Shown piece by piece: positions 1 to 12,300 of a DNA stretch of 64,000 bases (its first letter is position 1; each line of letters starts with the position of its first letter). Origin of the DNA: Carposina sasakii (Eukaryota; Arthropoda; Insecta; Lepidoptera; Carposinidae); NCBI GenBank assembly GCA_014607495.2, contig CP053152.1, positions 9,779,899 through 9,843,898 on the forward strand, written 5' to 3'. The position numbers and the translations under genes were made by a program. The notes below the pieces were generated by a model that was not told the origin of the DNA, did no database searches, and was given only the letters and a program-made list of their open reading frames with translations.

Positions 1-1023
1 ACTCGTATCTATCCATTGTCGTCATCAAAACTATAAATATAACTCATCAAAGAAAATTGAGATCAAAGCTAAAAAAACTATGTTTTATCTTTATCAACAT
101 TAAATATGAAGTTTTTGTGAGGTTAATATAATATTCGGCTACTAATTAATTTGTCCAGTGAATCTAAGTAATAAAAACATTTAAATATGAAAATGCCCAA
201 TGGTAAATCTTACAAGAGCATCGTAAAAATATTATGTTTGTATCAGAATCAGAATTAATCACTTTCACCACTTATTTTTAAAATAACTGGTATCTACTGC
301 ACGCAATGCGGATACCTTAGTGTTCATTGGCAAGTTAAAGTATTAATTTTAGGGGTTACAGTATGTAATTTAATTTTTAAGTACAGGTACATATATTATA
401 TACGTATATTAGTTACTCAGGTAGCTAAATAACATAATATGGAACTTCAGGTAAAGTAGGTACCTATTAATACTAGGTATACTAGCTTTATTCTGATTAT
501 TTTAAAAGATGAGTACGTTCTAAATTGCAATCTAAATTTGTAATGACTAGGCATTATACCAGTTACCACCCTTGAATTTTATAAATCCTTAAGATCAATA
601 AACACTACCTGACATAACGCATTGATAACGACAGTAAAATTCATCACTAAATAGATTTTTATAGCTATTTATCGTACGTGGCCTAGATAGATGCGTAGAC
701 GCAGTCAGGGCGGGCGATGCACCACGTTGCTGCACCGAAATAGACCTGCATTGCACAACCGATTTGCACAGAAGAGCATTGAACTAAGCCCTAATCCTAA
801 CGCGACCAGCTCTACGATCAGTTTCGCTAATTTAATTGCCAGTGCAACACTGCACTTGTCTTCTCTATTCCGTTTTAAAAACCTTTCAAAACGAAGAAAA
901 AGGTCAAATTCGATATCCCCGAAATGAGCCTTAACATAGAAGGTAGAAAATTTCGCGTTGATACAAGTTTTCAGGCATATTACGTAATAATCTAGATTCT
1001 AATCGAAGTGATATTTGTTGCAG
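1..1023. other. Troponin C upstream intron or 5' region
   Basis: No coding exon could be supported. The missing N-terminal exon (expected to encode a few acidic residues and EQ before LRKAF) was looked for and not seen. Positions 680-930 are less AT-rich than the surroundings and carry an incidental open frame with no recognisable protein. They could hold an untranslated exon, but nothing proves it. Confidence 0.4.
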
Positions 1024-1167
1024 TGCTCCGTAAGGCGTTCGATGGCTTTGACCACAACCGCTCTGGCAGTATCCCTTGCGATTTCGTCGCGGACATCCTT
1101 CGGATGATGGGGCAGCCATTCAATAAGAAAATCCTAGAGGAACTCATCGAAGAAGTCGATGCTGACA
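1024..1167 (+). CDS. TpnC: Troponin C exon: EF-hand I and start of II
   Basis: The acceptor is TTGTTGCAG and the donor is GTAAGT. The exon reads [14 protein letters not shown] to EEVDAD, with two leading bases (TG) that complete a codon from an upstream exon. It contains the degenerate first EF-hand and the helix leading into the second. Confidence 0.95.
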
Positions 1168-3039
1168 GTAAGTACTATTTAATTCACTATACGAGTACCT
1201 GTTGTGCCTTTTAAGAAATCGTTTACTTCCGGTAGGCTATTAAAAAGGGTTTGAAATTTATAGCCTGACCTTAGGTCACGCATAATCAAATCTATCTATC
1301 TATCTATCTATCTATACATATAATAAAAATGTAACGGATCGCTGTCTGTACATAGAAGATATATGAGAAAAAATATTATAGAAGACCTTTATTAACGCAA
1401 TAGTATACAAAAATTATTTTTTTTGGGATTTTGGTCTGTTTGTCTGTTTGTCTATGCGTTTTTGCACGCTAATCTCAGTAACGGCTGAACCGATTTCGAT
1501 GCAGTTTTCAGTAATATATTGTGACAGGTCCCACTTAACATATAGGCTACTTTTTATCCCGGGAAAATGTTTTAATCCCGGATAATTTCGACATTTTGTT
1601 TTTTCTGTAGTCCACACGGACGGAGTCGCGGGCGTCCACTAGTAAATACTAAGAACACATATTCAAAACCGATTCCGAAATAACCCTCCTATATAAAAAT
1701 ATGATTTTAAAGTATTATGTCTGTTTGTTTTCAGAATCTGGCCGTCTTGAGTTCGGTGAGTTCGTTACCCTTGCTGCTAAGTTCATCGTTGAAGAAGATG
1801 CGGAAGCTATGCAAAAAGAACTTAGGGAAGCTTTTAGATTATACGACAAAGAAGGTAAGTGAACCATGTAATAATTTATTTCCATTATCCCTTCCTTTAT
1901 CAAATTTGCATAGAAACCTATCTGTTTATAGATTTAATTTTTTAAACTCCCATATTTTATGTTCTTCTTTTCCTAAAAATCAATCACTAAGTGTTTTTAT
2001 ACAAAACATAATTTTCTACAAGTTCTTTAATACGTGCTTAGGTAATTATCTCTAAAGTTATCTCTCAGTTAACGTAATCTTCAACATGTGTTATTTATTT
2101 TCCAATATGTGGCATTAGTGGAACATATTCAACTTCTATACCCTTTGCAACATTGTACTCGTAACGTGCAACATTTAACGCATCATCTGTAATGTCTTAC
2201 ACACTATTTATAGTCTAGTCCTCTGAGATCTATAGTCTGTATCAAGTCGCTTATTTTCTTCCAGGTAACGGTTACATTCCCACATCGAGCCTGCGTGAGA
2301 TCCTCAGGGAGCTGGACGAGCAGCTGACTGAGGAAGAGCTCGATGGTTTGATCCAGGAAATTGACACTGATGGCAGCGGCACTGTCGACTTTGATGGTAA
2401 TGACAACTTTGACATATTCTATACTAACTATTGATAGTTTAGCAATAGGTATTAGCTAATGCTTTGGCAGCTTCATTGTTCAGGTCTATGGTTCAAATTT
2501 ATGTGTATGTTGTAAGTTAAACTCTAGATTGTTACATACTATGTCGAATCATAACGTAAAAGTAAGAACCTGCCGCACAATCTACTCATTCTATTTATTA
2601 ATAGTAGTAGATTGTTACTATAGTTACGATCTGTGCACTAAGCATACTTTGTTTAAATTAAAGAAGGCTAATGTGAAGTTTTGTTTATCTCCAAATATTA
2701 AGCATATGACCCTTAATTGAGCTTGTAAGTTTTCACATATTAACTTTTTTTTTTCTATAATTATTTGAAATAATAACTAAACCTACGTAAAAAAACTAGA
2801 GCTACAAAATAAAATAAAATTTACAAATAGAAGACTCCTTGCAAGTCCTCCACCGCTGGCGATGTGCCCAAAAGGCTGGCAGCGTTGCCCCGCTGGATAG
2901 CGAATATTAACTTAAGTTTAGCTTCAGTTAGACCCAAATTATATTTACCAGCTGGTATATAGCAACTGGTAGATCTTGCTAAATCTTATATCTTTTTCCC
3001 ATTGTTACAGAATTCATGGAGATGATGACGGGAGAATAA
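1024..3039 (+). CDS. TpnC: Troponin C, last four coding exons (5' partial)
   Basis: Calcium sensor of the troponin complex on the thin filament of striated muscle. Joining 1024-1167, 1735-1854, 2265-2396 and 3011-3039 gives one open frame of about 141 codons ending in MTGE and TAA. Every intron has GT..AG ends and every join is phase 1. Four EF-hands are visible. Site I ([12 protein letters not shown]) lacks the acidic residue at loop position 12. Site II ([12 protein letters not shown]) is complete. Site III ([12 protein letters not shown]) ends in Ser. Site IV ([12 protein letters not shown]) is complete. Intact sites II and IV fit the two-calcium class of insect troponin C rather than the single-site stretch-activated type. 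The first exon here starts with TG, completing a split codon, so the short N-terminal exon must lie further left. Insect members are about 150 aa, so only some ten residues are missing. The paralogue cannot be assigned without comparison. Confidence 0.96.
1291..1316. repeat. (TCTA)n microsatellite
   Basis: About six TCTA units in a troponin C intron. The array runs straight into the TCTATACAT 5' end of the Helitron that begins at 1311. Confidence 0.85.
1311..1642 (+). mobile_element. Non-autonomous Helitron (intron of troponin C)
   Basis: It begins TCTATACATATAATAAAAA after an A and ends in CTAG before a T, the Helitron termini and A/T insertion site. The 3' end carries GGAGTCGCGGGCGTCCACTAG, the same GC-rich terminal block shared by the other copies in this window. 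No protein is encoded. Closely related copies lie at 6291-6596 and 17277-17588. Confidence 0.75.
1735..1854 (+). CDS. TpnC: Troponin C exon: EF-hand II and central linker
   Basis: The acceptor is TTTGTTTTCAG and the donor is GTAAGT. It reads [16 protein letters not shown] to AFRLYDKEG. The first codon is completed from the previous exon as AAA, giving the intact loop [12 protein letters not shown]. The long central helix ([16 protein letters not shown]) is typical of arthropod troponin C. Confidence 0.96.
2265..2396 (+). CDS. TpnC: Troponin C exon: EF-hands III and IV
   Basis: The acceptor is TTTTCTTCCAG and the donor is GTAATG. It reads [17 protein letters not shown] to [11 protein letters not shown]. 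Site IV has the complete set of ligands; site III ends in Ser and is probably silent. Confidence 0.96.
3011..3039 (+). CDS. TpnC: Troponin C terminal coding exon
   Basis: After the acceptor TTGTTACAG this short exon reads EFMEMMTGE and TAA, the standard insect troponin C C-terminus. The first codon is split G|AA. The 3' untranslated region follows directly. Confidence 0.95.
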
Positions 3040-3271
3040 AGATCTTGATATTTGTACTCTTCTCTTATTTTATATTTAATTTAAGGAATCTTTATTTCGG
3101 TACTTCAACCTTTCGAGTCTGGAGAATACTGGACGATTATCTTATAAAATTCACCAAAAAATACAACGTCTATATTATCAGTAACATCTAAGTATTATGT
3201 ATGTATTGTACAAAATATTACTAGTTCTTGTTTAATTGATGTGTGTGACTGCGTAATGTTTATACTTATTT

Positions 3272-3277
3272 AATAAA
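3272..3277 (+). terminator. Poly(A) signal of troponin C
   Basis: AATAAA, 233 bases after the stop codon and followed by a T-rich stretch. It is the first canonical signal downstream of the stop, so the mRNA probably ends near 3290-3300. Confidence 0.7.
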
Positions 3278-3464
3278 ACCTTTATTCTACTATCTATTTT
3301 TCTATCAGTTTTTGTTATTTCATTGTAGGTATCTGACCTGAGTATAGGTTATTTATTAGTCTAAATTTCGTGGTTTGGCTTCGTACTCAATCTCTTAGTT
3401 CTGCTGATACGACAGTTCTCGACTACTTTGCTAAATAACCCCGTTAATATGAAGGTTAGGGTAT

Positions 3465-3816
3465 GATGTGAGTCTCCGACCGTATTTCGGCCAAGGCGAT
3501 CAATCTCTACGGAGATTGGCCAGGTACGCAGGAGATATTATACTGCACAAGTGTGTGCGCAAACACAGATGCACTCTCTATTTCCTCGCTCTCATAGTCC
3601 GATGGGACGGAAAGCCGACACGACCGGAGAAAGATCAGGCGCAGGACCAACAGTTTTACGTGCTTTCCAAGACATGAGCTAAGTGACAATTTTACAACAT
3701 TAAAATCTGTACATGAAATAAAATCATTGGTACAGGCCCGTGACTGGGATCGAACTTACGCCTCCCGCTTGGAAGGTGCACGTCTTAATCACTAGGCTAT
3801 CACCGCTTTAACCACA
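3465..3816 (-). mobile_element. tRNA-derived SINE with perfect 11-bp target duplication
   Basis: The element is flanked by GGTTAGGGTAT at 3454-3464 and again at 3817-3827. The promoter head is at the right end on the minus strand: an A-box-like TAGCCTAGTGATTA followed by a B box AAGTTCGATCCCA. The body carries a region conserved in a second copy at 31587-31901. Intergenic between the two convergent genes. Confidence 0.85.
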
Positions 3817-3827
3817 GGTTAGGGTAT

Positions 3828-6290
3828 AACTAATAGGAAAAGTAATTCATAAGTAGATATCAGCTGCACGTAGGTATTTAGAAATAGACAACATCCCAGA
3901 CAGCGCACTCTCAAAACAAAGTTGAAAATATTATTTCGTATTTATGTTTAATATAAAAATAATGAATCCCTGTTTTTAAAAGCGGACGCCAGATTGTCCT
4001 AGATAATTTTGATGACACAAAATTCTGTACATTTGGCCCGAAGCCAGAGGCGTAATGGACCTGTTTATTGAGAGCTGTTTCGAGATTCATACATATTTTT
4101 CTAAAACAATTAAGAATCTCCTACACAAAAGCACTCTTGTGTTAATAATTAACAAAACGTTATATGTTTACTATGTACTTTATATTTAAATAATTATAAG
4201 AAAGTTTACAATATGTTGTGAGAGTGAGTTCGCATATTTTTCCCCGCGACCTCAGATTATATATATTAAATTTGTCATGAAGGTGGGAGTCGCCGTGTAG
4301 CCAACCTTTGCCTTCAAAACTCTTTTTTCTTTTTAATGTTTGCGCGTAGACACTTGTTTATTTTTAAAAAAGCTTAACTTAATGAAGGTGAAAAACCAAA
4401 CACAAACAGTATTGTAATAGTTGTTTATTGTTATGTAATTCTTTTATAAGTAACTCAAAAATTTCAATATCAATATTAGATAATATATTGCTAAACAATT
4501 TCTTATATTCTTTGCCCTATAGACAAGAAAAACAATTTAAGGACGTTATTTTTATGGCATTTAAGCATATCCGTTTATATGGCAGAACATTATACGGCAA
4601 CTATAACTAGCTTACATTAGACAATATTTCATTTTATCAAAATTTATCCCATAATTTAATAATTTCTAGTTCAATTGAGGTAAACGAGCATTGATGTAAT
4701 GCCTAGTCAAAATTATCAAACTGACAAACTTACAAATAAAAAAGTAGATTTTAAAACCAAGCAATCTTATATTGTACACTTCATTTTGGTGGAAAATTAT
4801 ATTACCTACTTAATAGGTAACTTAAAACTATATAAAAATATACCATCATAAATTATAAATTAACTTTTCAAGCCTACTTAAAACGTAGACCCATCCTAAC
4901 ATAATAATACGGAAGTTAATGTTTCAGTAACATTTAAAAATACAAAATAATTATAAAATGTAGTTCAATAAATAGTATAGCACATGGATTGGATACATCT
5001 TCGTACTTCCAAGCAATATACAAATAGGGTAGAGTTATGCCTACTAGCTTATAATCTTCCCAAATTACTCAGAAATACTAATTATAATAGATACTACGTA
5101 TATTTATTTATTTATAGGAAAATGTTAATCTTAGTCCGCAGCTGTAATACAGCAGATACCTAAGTCATGGAAATTAATTGTCGAACAACTTTTAAGGATT
5201 TTAGGTTACCTACGTCTTGCGAGTCTTTCCTTTCCTAAGCGGCATTTATAAATATCCTACTCATATCTAAAGGTGGTATACCGCTTCTAGAACAAACCAC
5301 GTAAGTTTTTAATTTATTTCCTTATAGGCAACATTGTTTCCCAGTAATTGAAAAATCTAATTCCATGACCATTATAATATTGTCTTCCAGTATACAATTC
5401 ATTAAAAAGGAGAACTTGTTATTATTATCATTTCCACAAAAGCCCTTCCCCGAACCTATCCTATGTCTACTAATTTTATGAGAGATTTACGTATAGGAAT
5501 GAATTAAAAAAGAAGCGATTGTTATCACGGAATACAACACGAAATTTGACATAAGCCTCGTGGTTTTCGATTTACCTACATTCATAGAAAAGTTGACACA
5601 AATATTATTTTATACATATACACTAATTTTAGAAATAAATATGACAGCTTGCATTGGTCCGCCGATATCATCGACGTTGGCCGATATTAACCGAGGCAAG
5701 TTTTTAAATAATCCTGTCTCTGAATGTTTATCAGCATAGTCCAAAGCAACATCAATAAGCTAATCCATCAAAAAAGATAATTTGTCGTCATATTAGTTAG
5801 CTAGGAATCGACGGACAATAAAAGCTCAAGGAGCGTAAATTAGGCACCTACAACGAAAAGCTATGTTGCTCTGCATTACTCTATGAAATTATACTGTTTC
5901 CAGAGCGTCCTGAGTTTTATTGTTCATAGAATCCAAATGGGTTTAAATAGGACTGCACAAAGTACCTATACCATACACTAAAATACATAAAAAAATATTA
6001 ATAATAATTAGATTTTGTGAGCGCAATATGTTCAGAGAGCGCTAATTTGCTATTTATCTTTAGTTACAGCTTATAAAATGTTACAAGTATATTATCACAA
6101 TTTTGTCAAATAATGGTTTTTCTTTACCGAGCGAACGCAAGCGAAGCGGCGAAAGATAATTACTTATCTAGACTAATAACAAAATTTATTTATTTATTTT
6201 GCATTCGAACGGTAAGTCATTTCGCTGTACCATGTATTTTATGGCACCTAGGTACTAGGACGGGTACCCAGTACTCTATTTATTATTTTA
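3828..6290. other. Intergenic stretch without recognisable genes
   Basis: AT-rich sequence between the convergent genes. Only short incidental open frames were seen. No RNA gene or clear mobile element was recognised here. Confidence 0.5.
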
Positions 6291-6596
6291 CTAGTGGACG
6301 CCCGCGACTGAAAAAAAAATGTCGAAATTATCCGAGATAAAAACATTTTCCCGGATAAAAAGTAGCCTATAGTAAAGTGGGACCTGTCAAAATATATTCC
6401 TGAAAACTGCATCGAAATTGGTTTAGCCGTTTCTGAGATTAGCGACAAACGCACAGACAAACAGACAAACCGACAAAGATTCCAAAAATCATTCTTTTGG
6501 GTACTATTGCGTTGATAGAGGCCACCTATAATATTTTTTCTCATATATCTTCCATGTACAGACAGCGATCCGTTACATTTTTATTATATGTATAGA
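6291..6596 (-). mobile_element. Non-autonomous Helitron
   Basis: Minus-orientation copy of the family at 1311-1642. On plus it starts CTAGTGGACGCCCGCGACT and ends with the reverse complement of the TCTATACATATAAT 5' terminus. The GC-rich 3' terminal block has lost part of its sequence. Confidence 0.75.
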
Positions 6597-7900
6597 TTAT
6601 ACATACAGACAAATACAAGAAATTTCAGAGATTATACAAAGTTGATTCAATTTTCTATATTGAAAATTACGATTTGTAGTCCAGAAAAGTCATTGGTAAC
6701 AAACATTTAAGAATTAAGTAAGTAAATTTAAATAATATAATGCTTACAAAAATTACATTAAAACTGTACTTAATACATACATTCAAAGTCATAGCATCTT
6801 GGTTTCGAATAACTATAGATTTAATCATCTATATTACACGTTTTTTTCATAATCTATCTACGGTTGAGATCTTAATTTGAACTATGAATTACTAAACGTT
6901 ATACAGTTTGAAACGTTAAAACAACTATCACATTCTGGAGTAACGCTCAGTAAGTGCACAATAAATTAATGTTAAATTCTAGCCATATTCTAGCAATCAC
7001 TTTTGGAAACCTTTAACTATTACCTACCTATAACCAGCACTGGAGAAAGTAGAAATGCAAATATTTATTTATTTATTAGTAGATATTGGGCTGCACAAAT
7101 ATATACTTTAATTGAAGGAAAAAAGAAAAGTTGGATCATCATTACGTATACCAATTGCTTAGGTAACCTTTTACCCAAAAACAGGATGGAACTAAAGGGG
7201 TAAGTCAAGCAAAATCCCATAAAAATAGTCCAAAATAGGAAACCTATCCATAAAAATTGACAACATTATAGTTGTTTTTCAAGATTGTATAAATATTTCT
7301 GTCAGTTGTTTAGGGATGCTATCTGGAAAAGTAAGCATGTGATGTCAAGTCAATTTTGTTAAAAGGTTCTCTTAGGTATGGGGCTTCCTTCATAGCATTT
7401 CATTTAACATACCCCTTTTGTTACACCCTGTATAGTCAGACCCATGCAGTCAGACCAAATAACGTAATAATTCTAAGGCATTTTGCCATTCCCTATTCTT
7501 TTTTAAGATTCGTAATAAATTACGTTCGAATTATCTATAAATGCTGTAGCAAAAATTTAAGTTGGTGTGAATCAAAATTAGGAGGTAAGAAGCAAAGTAA
7601 CATTATAAAAGTATTGAATTTACAGAAATAGAGATGCTGGTTTAGGGTGACATGGGATAGATAAGTAGTCGCAGAGACATACGTAGTTAATGGATAATGT
7701 ACTTGTTTACTTAACTAAAAGTTCTTAGTTTTAAATACTGTTAAAGTATATTAGATCTTCTTTCCATGTAAAGCTGTTTCACCATACACACGCAATTTTC
7801 TTATGGTCTAGGTACAAATTCTTCGTAATACTGTGGAAAATATTTAAATAATATATTAAATCTACAAAGTTTAATCATATATTAGGTACGTTAATTCTTA
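6597..7900. other. Intergenic stretch without recognisable genes
   Basis: AT-rich with many in-frame stops. No supported feature. Confidence 0.45.
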
Positions 7901-7906
7901 TTTATT
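7901..7906 (-). terminator. Candidate poly(A) signal of crossveinless-2
   Basis: AATAAA on the minus strand (TTTATT on plus), about 370 bases past the stop codon at 8274. It lies in AT-rich sequence, so a chance match is possible. Confidence 0.4.
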
Positions 7907-8273
7907 AATACTGTATTCTTAAAATGGGGTAACCACAGAGTTTAAAGTCAAGATCAGTGACAAGTTACCTCATAGCCTGAGAGAATATCTCTGTATTTCT
8001 TAGTTGCCTTTTATAATTTGAACGGAACTAGATGCAGCAGTTGAATTCCAGTAAAGGCCTGCATCAGCACAGGAAGTTCAATCGATATCGAAATTTGATC
8101 AGAATTGAAAATATATGTATCTACTTTGTAGACAGGCATAGGAGACTGACTCCGATCCGTTCATATACCAATTTTAAAGTTTTTCAAAGGTTCAAGGTTC
8201 AAGAAAACAAGCTCACCTCACATCGCCACACTGGCAGGTTTGACTAGTAGAAGTGTTGCCGCGAGGTCGCAGG

Positions 8274-9365
8274 TTAACGAAGTATGGGCGGCGGAGGCCG
8301 GGCTCGGCCTGTGTTGTTCCGTTTAGGTATCTGTCTCAACTGCAGGATGCTGGACTCCTGTGGCCGAACTGTCCGGCCGAAGCCCTGACGGCCCGTGGTC
8401 AACCATAACGGCGGCGGGCCTTCGCACCACGCCTCACGCTCCCAGCCAACAGGCTCCGCTCCCAAACGAGTGCATTCACGTGCATATGCTTTATATGCGG
8501 CGCAATGACACCGAACGCCCATACAGCTACAGGCGTCTTTCAGACATGCTTCTCGATAGTGCTGGGGATTCATTCTCGCCCTGCAATCCGAGAACGCTTT
8601 GAACCGATCAAAGCCATAGCATAGTTTTCTCTTTACTCGTTTCGGTTGTCGACACCGGGTGTTCACGCCGGGTCGCTCGTGTTTTCTCGTGCACGCTCGC
8701 CGGCCGCCCACTCGCCACGATGAGCCAAACCACCATGTATTGTCCATAATTTTACCATCACGAGACCTCATATCGTCTCTTGCAATAGAATTGAAGTTCC
8801 CGCATAGACCACACAGTTTGTTCTTATACGCACTTGATACTGTTACTTCTAAGAATCCGTCACCGTCCCACAGTATTTGTACACCAATATTGGACTTTAG
8901 CAGGACAGTTCCATTACTCCGCACTATCTCGGCTACACCGTCTAACGTATGAGGTAGAGCGACTCTGTGGCCGTTGACTTTTATTCGCATTTTCTTTCCC
9001 ATGTTTATTTTAGTTGGACCTATTCGTAGAGTTGCAGTCCGAGTCCAAGATGAATCTGAATTATTTCGAGCGTCATTTGATATTCTTATTGAAAACGTGT
9101 TCTTCTCGCAATCGGACACCAGCTGGTACTTGCATGACCCTTGAAAACTGTAGAATTTTCCGTCAAATGTCTTATAATGGGGGTCTCCAAAAACAGTGCA
9201 AATTCCGTCCATGTCTATGCACTTCTGACAGCACTGGCCTGGCAACTGGTTGACTGTCTGATCTTGTCGGCAATTGAGTGGAGGGCAGGTCTCCATTGCA
9301 CATCGAGGTTCCCCGCCGTGACACTCGCATGATTTACACGCGTCCAACTGCCACGCTTCGCCATC
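8274..9365 (-). CDS. cv-2: crossveinless-2 terminal coding exon: VWC5, VWD, C8
   Basis: The acceptor is TTATTTTCCAG. It encodes 363 residues and a stop in one exon. It opens [15 protein letters not shown] and closes VWC5 with CCQKC, then [18 protein letters not shown] starts the VWD domain. The C8 block runs from [12 protein letters not shown] to REAWCEGP. The last 50 residues are Pro/Arg-rich and have no cysteine. The section for the C-terminal part is much more GC-rich than its surroundings. Confidence 0.95.
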   Translation of the reverse strand, partial: DGEAWQLDACKSCECHGGEPRCAMETCPPLNCRQDQTVNQLPGQCCQKCIDMDGICTVFGDPHYKTFDGKFYSFQGSCKYQLVSDCEKNTFSIRISNDARNNSDSSWTRTATLRIGPTKINMGKKMRIKVNGHRVALPHTLDGVAEIVRSNGTVLLKSNIGVQILWDGDGFLEVTVSSAYKNKLCGLCGNFNSIARDDMRSRDGKIMDNTWWFGSSWRVGGRRACTRKHERPGVNTRCRQPKRVKRKLCYGFDRFKAFSDCRARMNPQHYREACLKDACSCMGVRCHCAAYKAYARECTRLGAEPVGWEREAWCEGPPPLWLTTGRQGFGRTVRPQESSILQLRQIPKRNNTGRARPPPPILR

Positions 9366-12300
9366 CTGGAAAATAAAGTTGATTTTTTTAAAAGACAGAT
9401 ACATAAACATTTAAATATGAGGGCATGACCAAATACAGACTCGGTCTACCACATGACATATAAATGGTGTGTACATTAGATATTAACCTGATAAGTGATG
9501 CCGCTAACAACACACGCCGCCTTAGCTTCCTCCACCATGGGGCACTCTGGACAGCATTTACCAGGTGCAGGCGGTAAAGCTCGAGTGCCGCAGGTGAGAA
9601 CGGGACAGGTATGCCTCGTACATACTGCCGTCCCGTTTAGACACGTGCAATCCGTGCAAGGATCGACCCGAAACGGACTTAGATGTGCGTGGTACTCGGT
9701 CCCAATGATGCATGGCTTCAGTAACATGCTGCCGGAAACTGGAAATATGAAATAATCCGTAATAAGTTATCTACCATTTTCATAAAGTTCGATACACGTG
9801 TGCACATCGCAATCATATCGAAATCTTATATTGGTGTAGGTACCAATAGATCCCTTTAAAGTGGTTATTGGATATATGATGAAGAATCTAAGAGCATAAT
9901 AGGACTTGACTTACTTGACTTAATTTGCTATGTCGCCTAGATGGTGCAGAGGGCCTGAACAGCTCTCCATAGGAAATAATAGATATTCATTGAACACAAA
10001 CCTAGCCTTCCAAATAATAGTATCTACTTAATCTACAGCTATATAATGAATCGGCCATGAATCGCAAGGATGTCATCACCAAAAACCTACCATTTAGATT
10101 GTCTATAAAATACAAGGTCTTACAAGGCAGTATTTTGTCAGTGGTCGGCGGACAATGAGGGCAGCAGTCTCCAGGGCGGAACTCCTGTTTAGACCTTGCG
10201 CACGGCAGCACGGGACACGCACGTTTCGCGCACGACAGCGAGCCGTGCACGCAGCGGCACGTCAGGCATGGCTCGTCCGCAATTCGCACGTCACGGCCTT
10301 CACGCACACGTTGTCCGTTGATGACGCATTCTGAAACCCCAATTGACGAACTTGTAGGTTTTTCTGCGGTGGGATCTTAAGCTTGGGAGGTTTTTGTTCG
10401 GTGGTCAGTTAAGGTTTGGAATATGTTTTCTCTACGTTCAATTCTAAATGAAATTTTCTTTTCTTAGTTGCGTTGTTGAAGAAACTTTTATAAGCTCCTT
10501 GACTGTGTTGTAAGTATATCAACTATGTACAGTAAAGTACCTACTATTTCTTTTATAGTAACCTTTTTAGAATAAAATACCATTATGTACTTATTATTTA
10601 GCTCTATCGTTGCCGATGTTTGAGTATTTAGTTTATTTTTAATATTAAAGTCACATGCCTCTTTAGCGCCTATCGAACAATACACAGCAAACAAATTTTC
10701 AAGAAGCAGTCTCTTATTATGAAACACAGGGATCCAACAATGTTGCATTCTCGCAGCGTTTAATTTCAAAAACAATATAAATTTTCTTCCTCAAATTAAA
10801 AAGAAGACTAATCGTTTTTTTATGGACCTAAAAGTTGAAACAAAAGTAGGTCCATTGTTCGAAATCTCTCATGGCGGTTGGGGACAAAGGGATAGAAACA
10901 TGAATTAGCGGGGACGATGAATCAATCGTCCGCTAATGAAGGGCCGGGAAGGGCCACACAGGACCGCGCCCACTAGGAGCAACGACCACCTAAGGACCAC
11001 AGCATACCAAAGTTACTAATACTCATGAAGTTATGATACAATATAAGAATGCTAAAGGAAGGTTCTTGTGACGGATATTGCAATTCTCATGCGTACAATA
11101 AACATTATTCGTAATATAAAGAAAATAAATATAATTGTGTTTTATATTCACTTTCATAGTTTTTATTTAGTTTTTCATCCTTTGGGTCTACCAACTGTGG
11201 TTCGCCCACCGTCACAAAGGCCAATTTTAGTAACGCCTGCCTGATACAATTTTATATCTGCCAATTTACCTATGGTCATAAAAATGACATTGAACGTATT
11301 TATATTAAGATCCCATCAAATTATCGACGTTCATAAATTGCATTTGCTCATAAAACACGACATCTTCATAGCACACCATAAGTAAGTAATAAAATTTACG
11401 ACTATTTGTTCATTATTTGTTTACATTTAATAATCTATTGAGTACCCACATCCAATAAAACGTTGACATGAAGTGCTCATACAACTATGTTTGTATGAAT
11501 GCATTCCATTCAGATCCTTATGAGGGGCGAGCACTTGATACAGCCTGCGACAAATGAATACATACATAAATGTGACGCGGACAAGACGAGTGGAGTGTCT
11601 GTCGTAAAACTTGAGATTGTACAATGTATCTGTCTTTTGTGGACAGGCCATTAAGTATTCATCGTGGGACAAACGTGAGACAGTTTGATGTGTCGCCCTT
11701 TGTATCGAAGCCGTCAAGATCACATATCGAGCACCGGTTAGCGTTCAACCAACGGTTTTCTACGGGGACATCTGATGGGGGATCAGCGATAATGTGTCTG
11801 GCCTATCAGCGATGGAGCGTGGTGCCGGCAGAGTAGAATTCGTACCACCCCATGTCTGCCCGTGGGTATCGTACGAGGCGATTAAGGGTTTCCGGGAGGT
11901 GGGCAGCAGCGCCTCCCGTGTTGACAACATAGTCTAAAATACAAACTGCGGTCGCCAACCCGCCTGCCCAGCGTGGTGATTATGGGAAATACAGTCTTGT
12001 GGCGTGCCCCGGGAGAGGCCTACGTCCAGCAGTGGACTACAATAGGCTGATGATGATGAGGATGAGGTACATTAAAATTATGAAATTAAACATTTTTAAT
12101 AGCACATACCAAAACGAGACTCAATTACTCGTAGGTATTCAAATAAAGACATTTCGAAACGAATTGGTGCTTGTATATTCCCCATGGCCCTTAGTTACCG
12201 TCCACTAATCATTATGTAATAGCAATAAAAAATTCAGTCCACGCCGTGTACGTACAACAGCACGTTAATTATTTCAATTTCTCAGGTCGTTGTCACAGGC

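Noticed and set aside
691..927. 78-codon open frame upstream of the first troponin C exon here
   Set aside because: The residues match no troponin N-terminus and no known protein, and no suitable donor would deliver the required phase.
8360..9332. Several plus-strand open frames over the terminal crossveinless-2 exon
   Set aside because: Antisense shadows; only the minus frame encodes VWC, VWD and C8.
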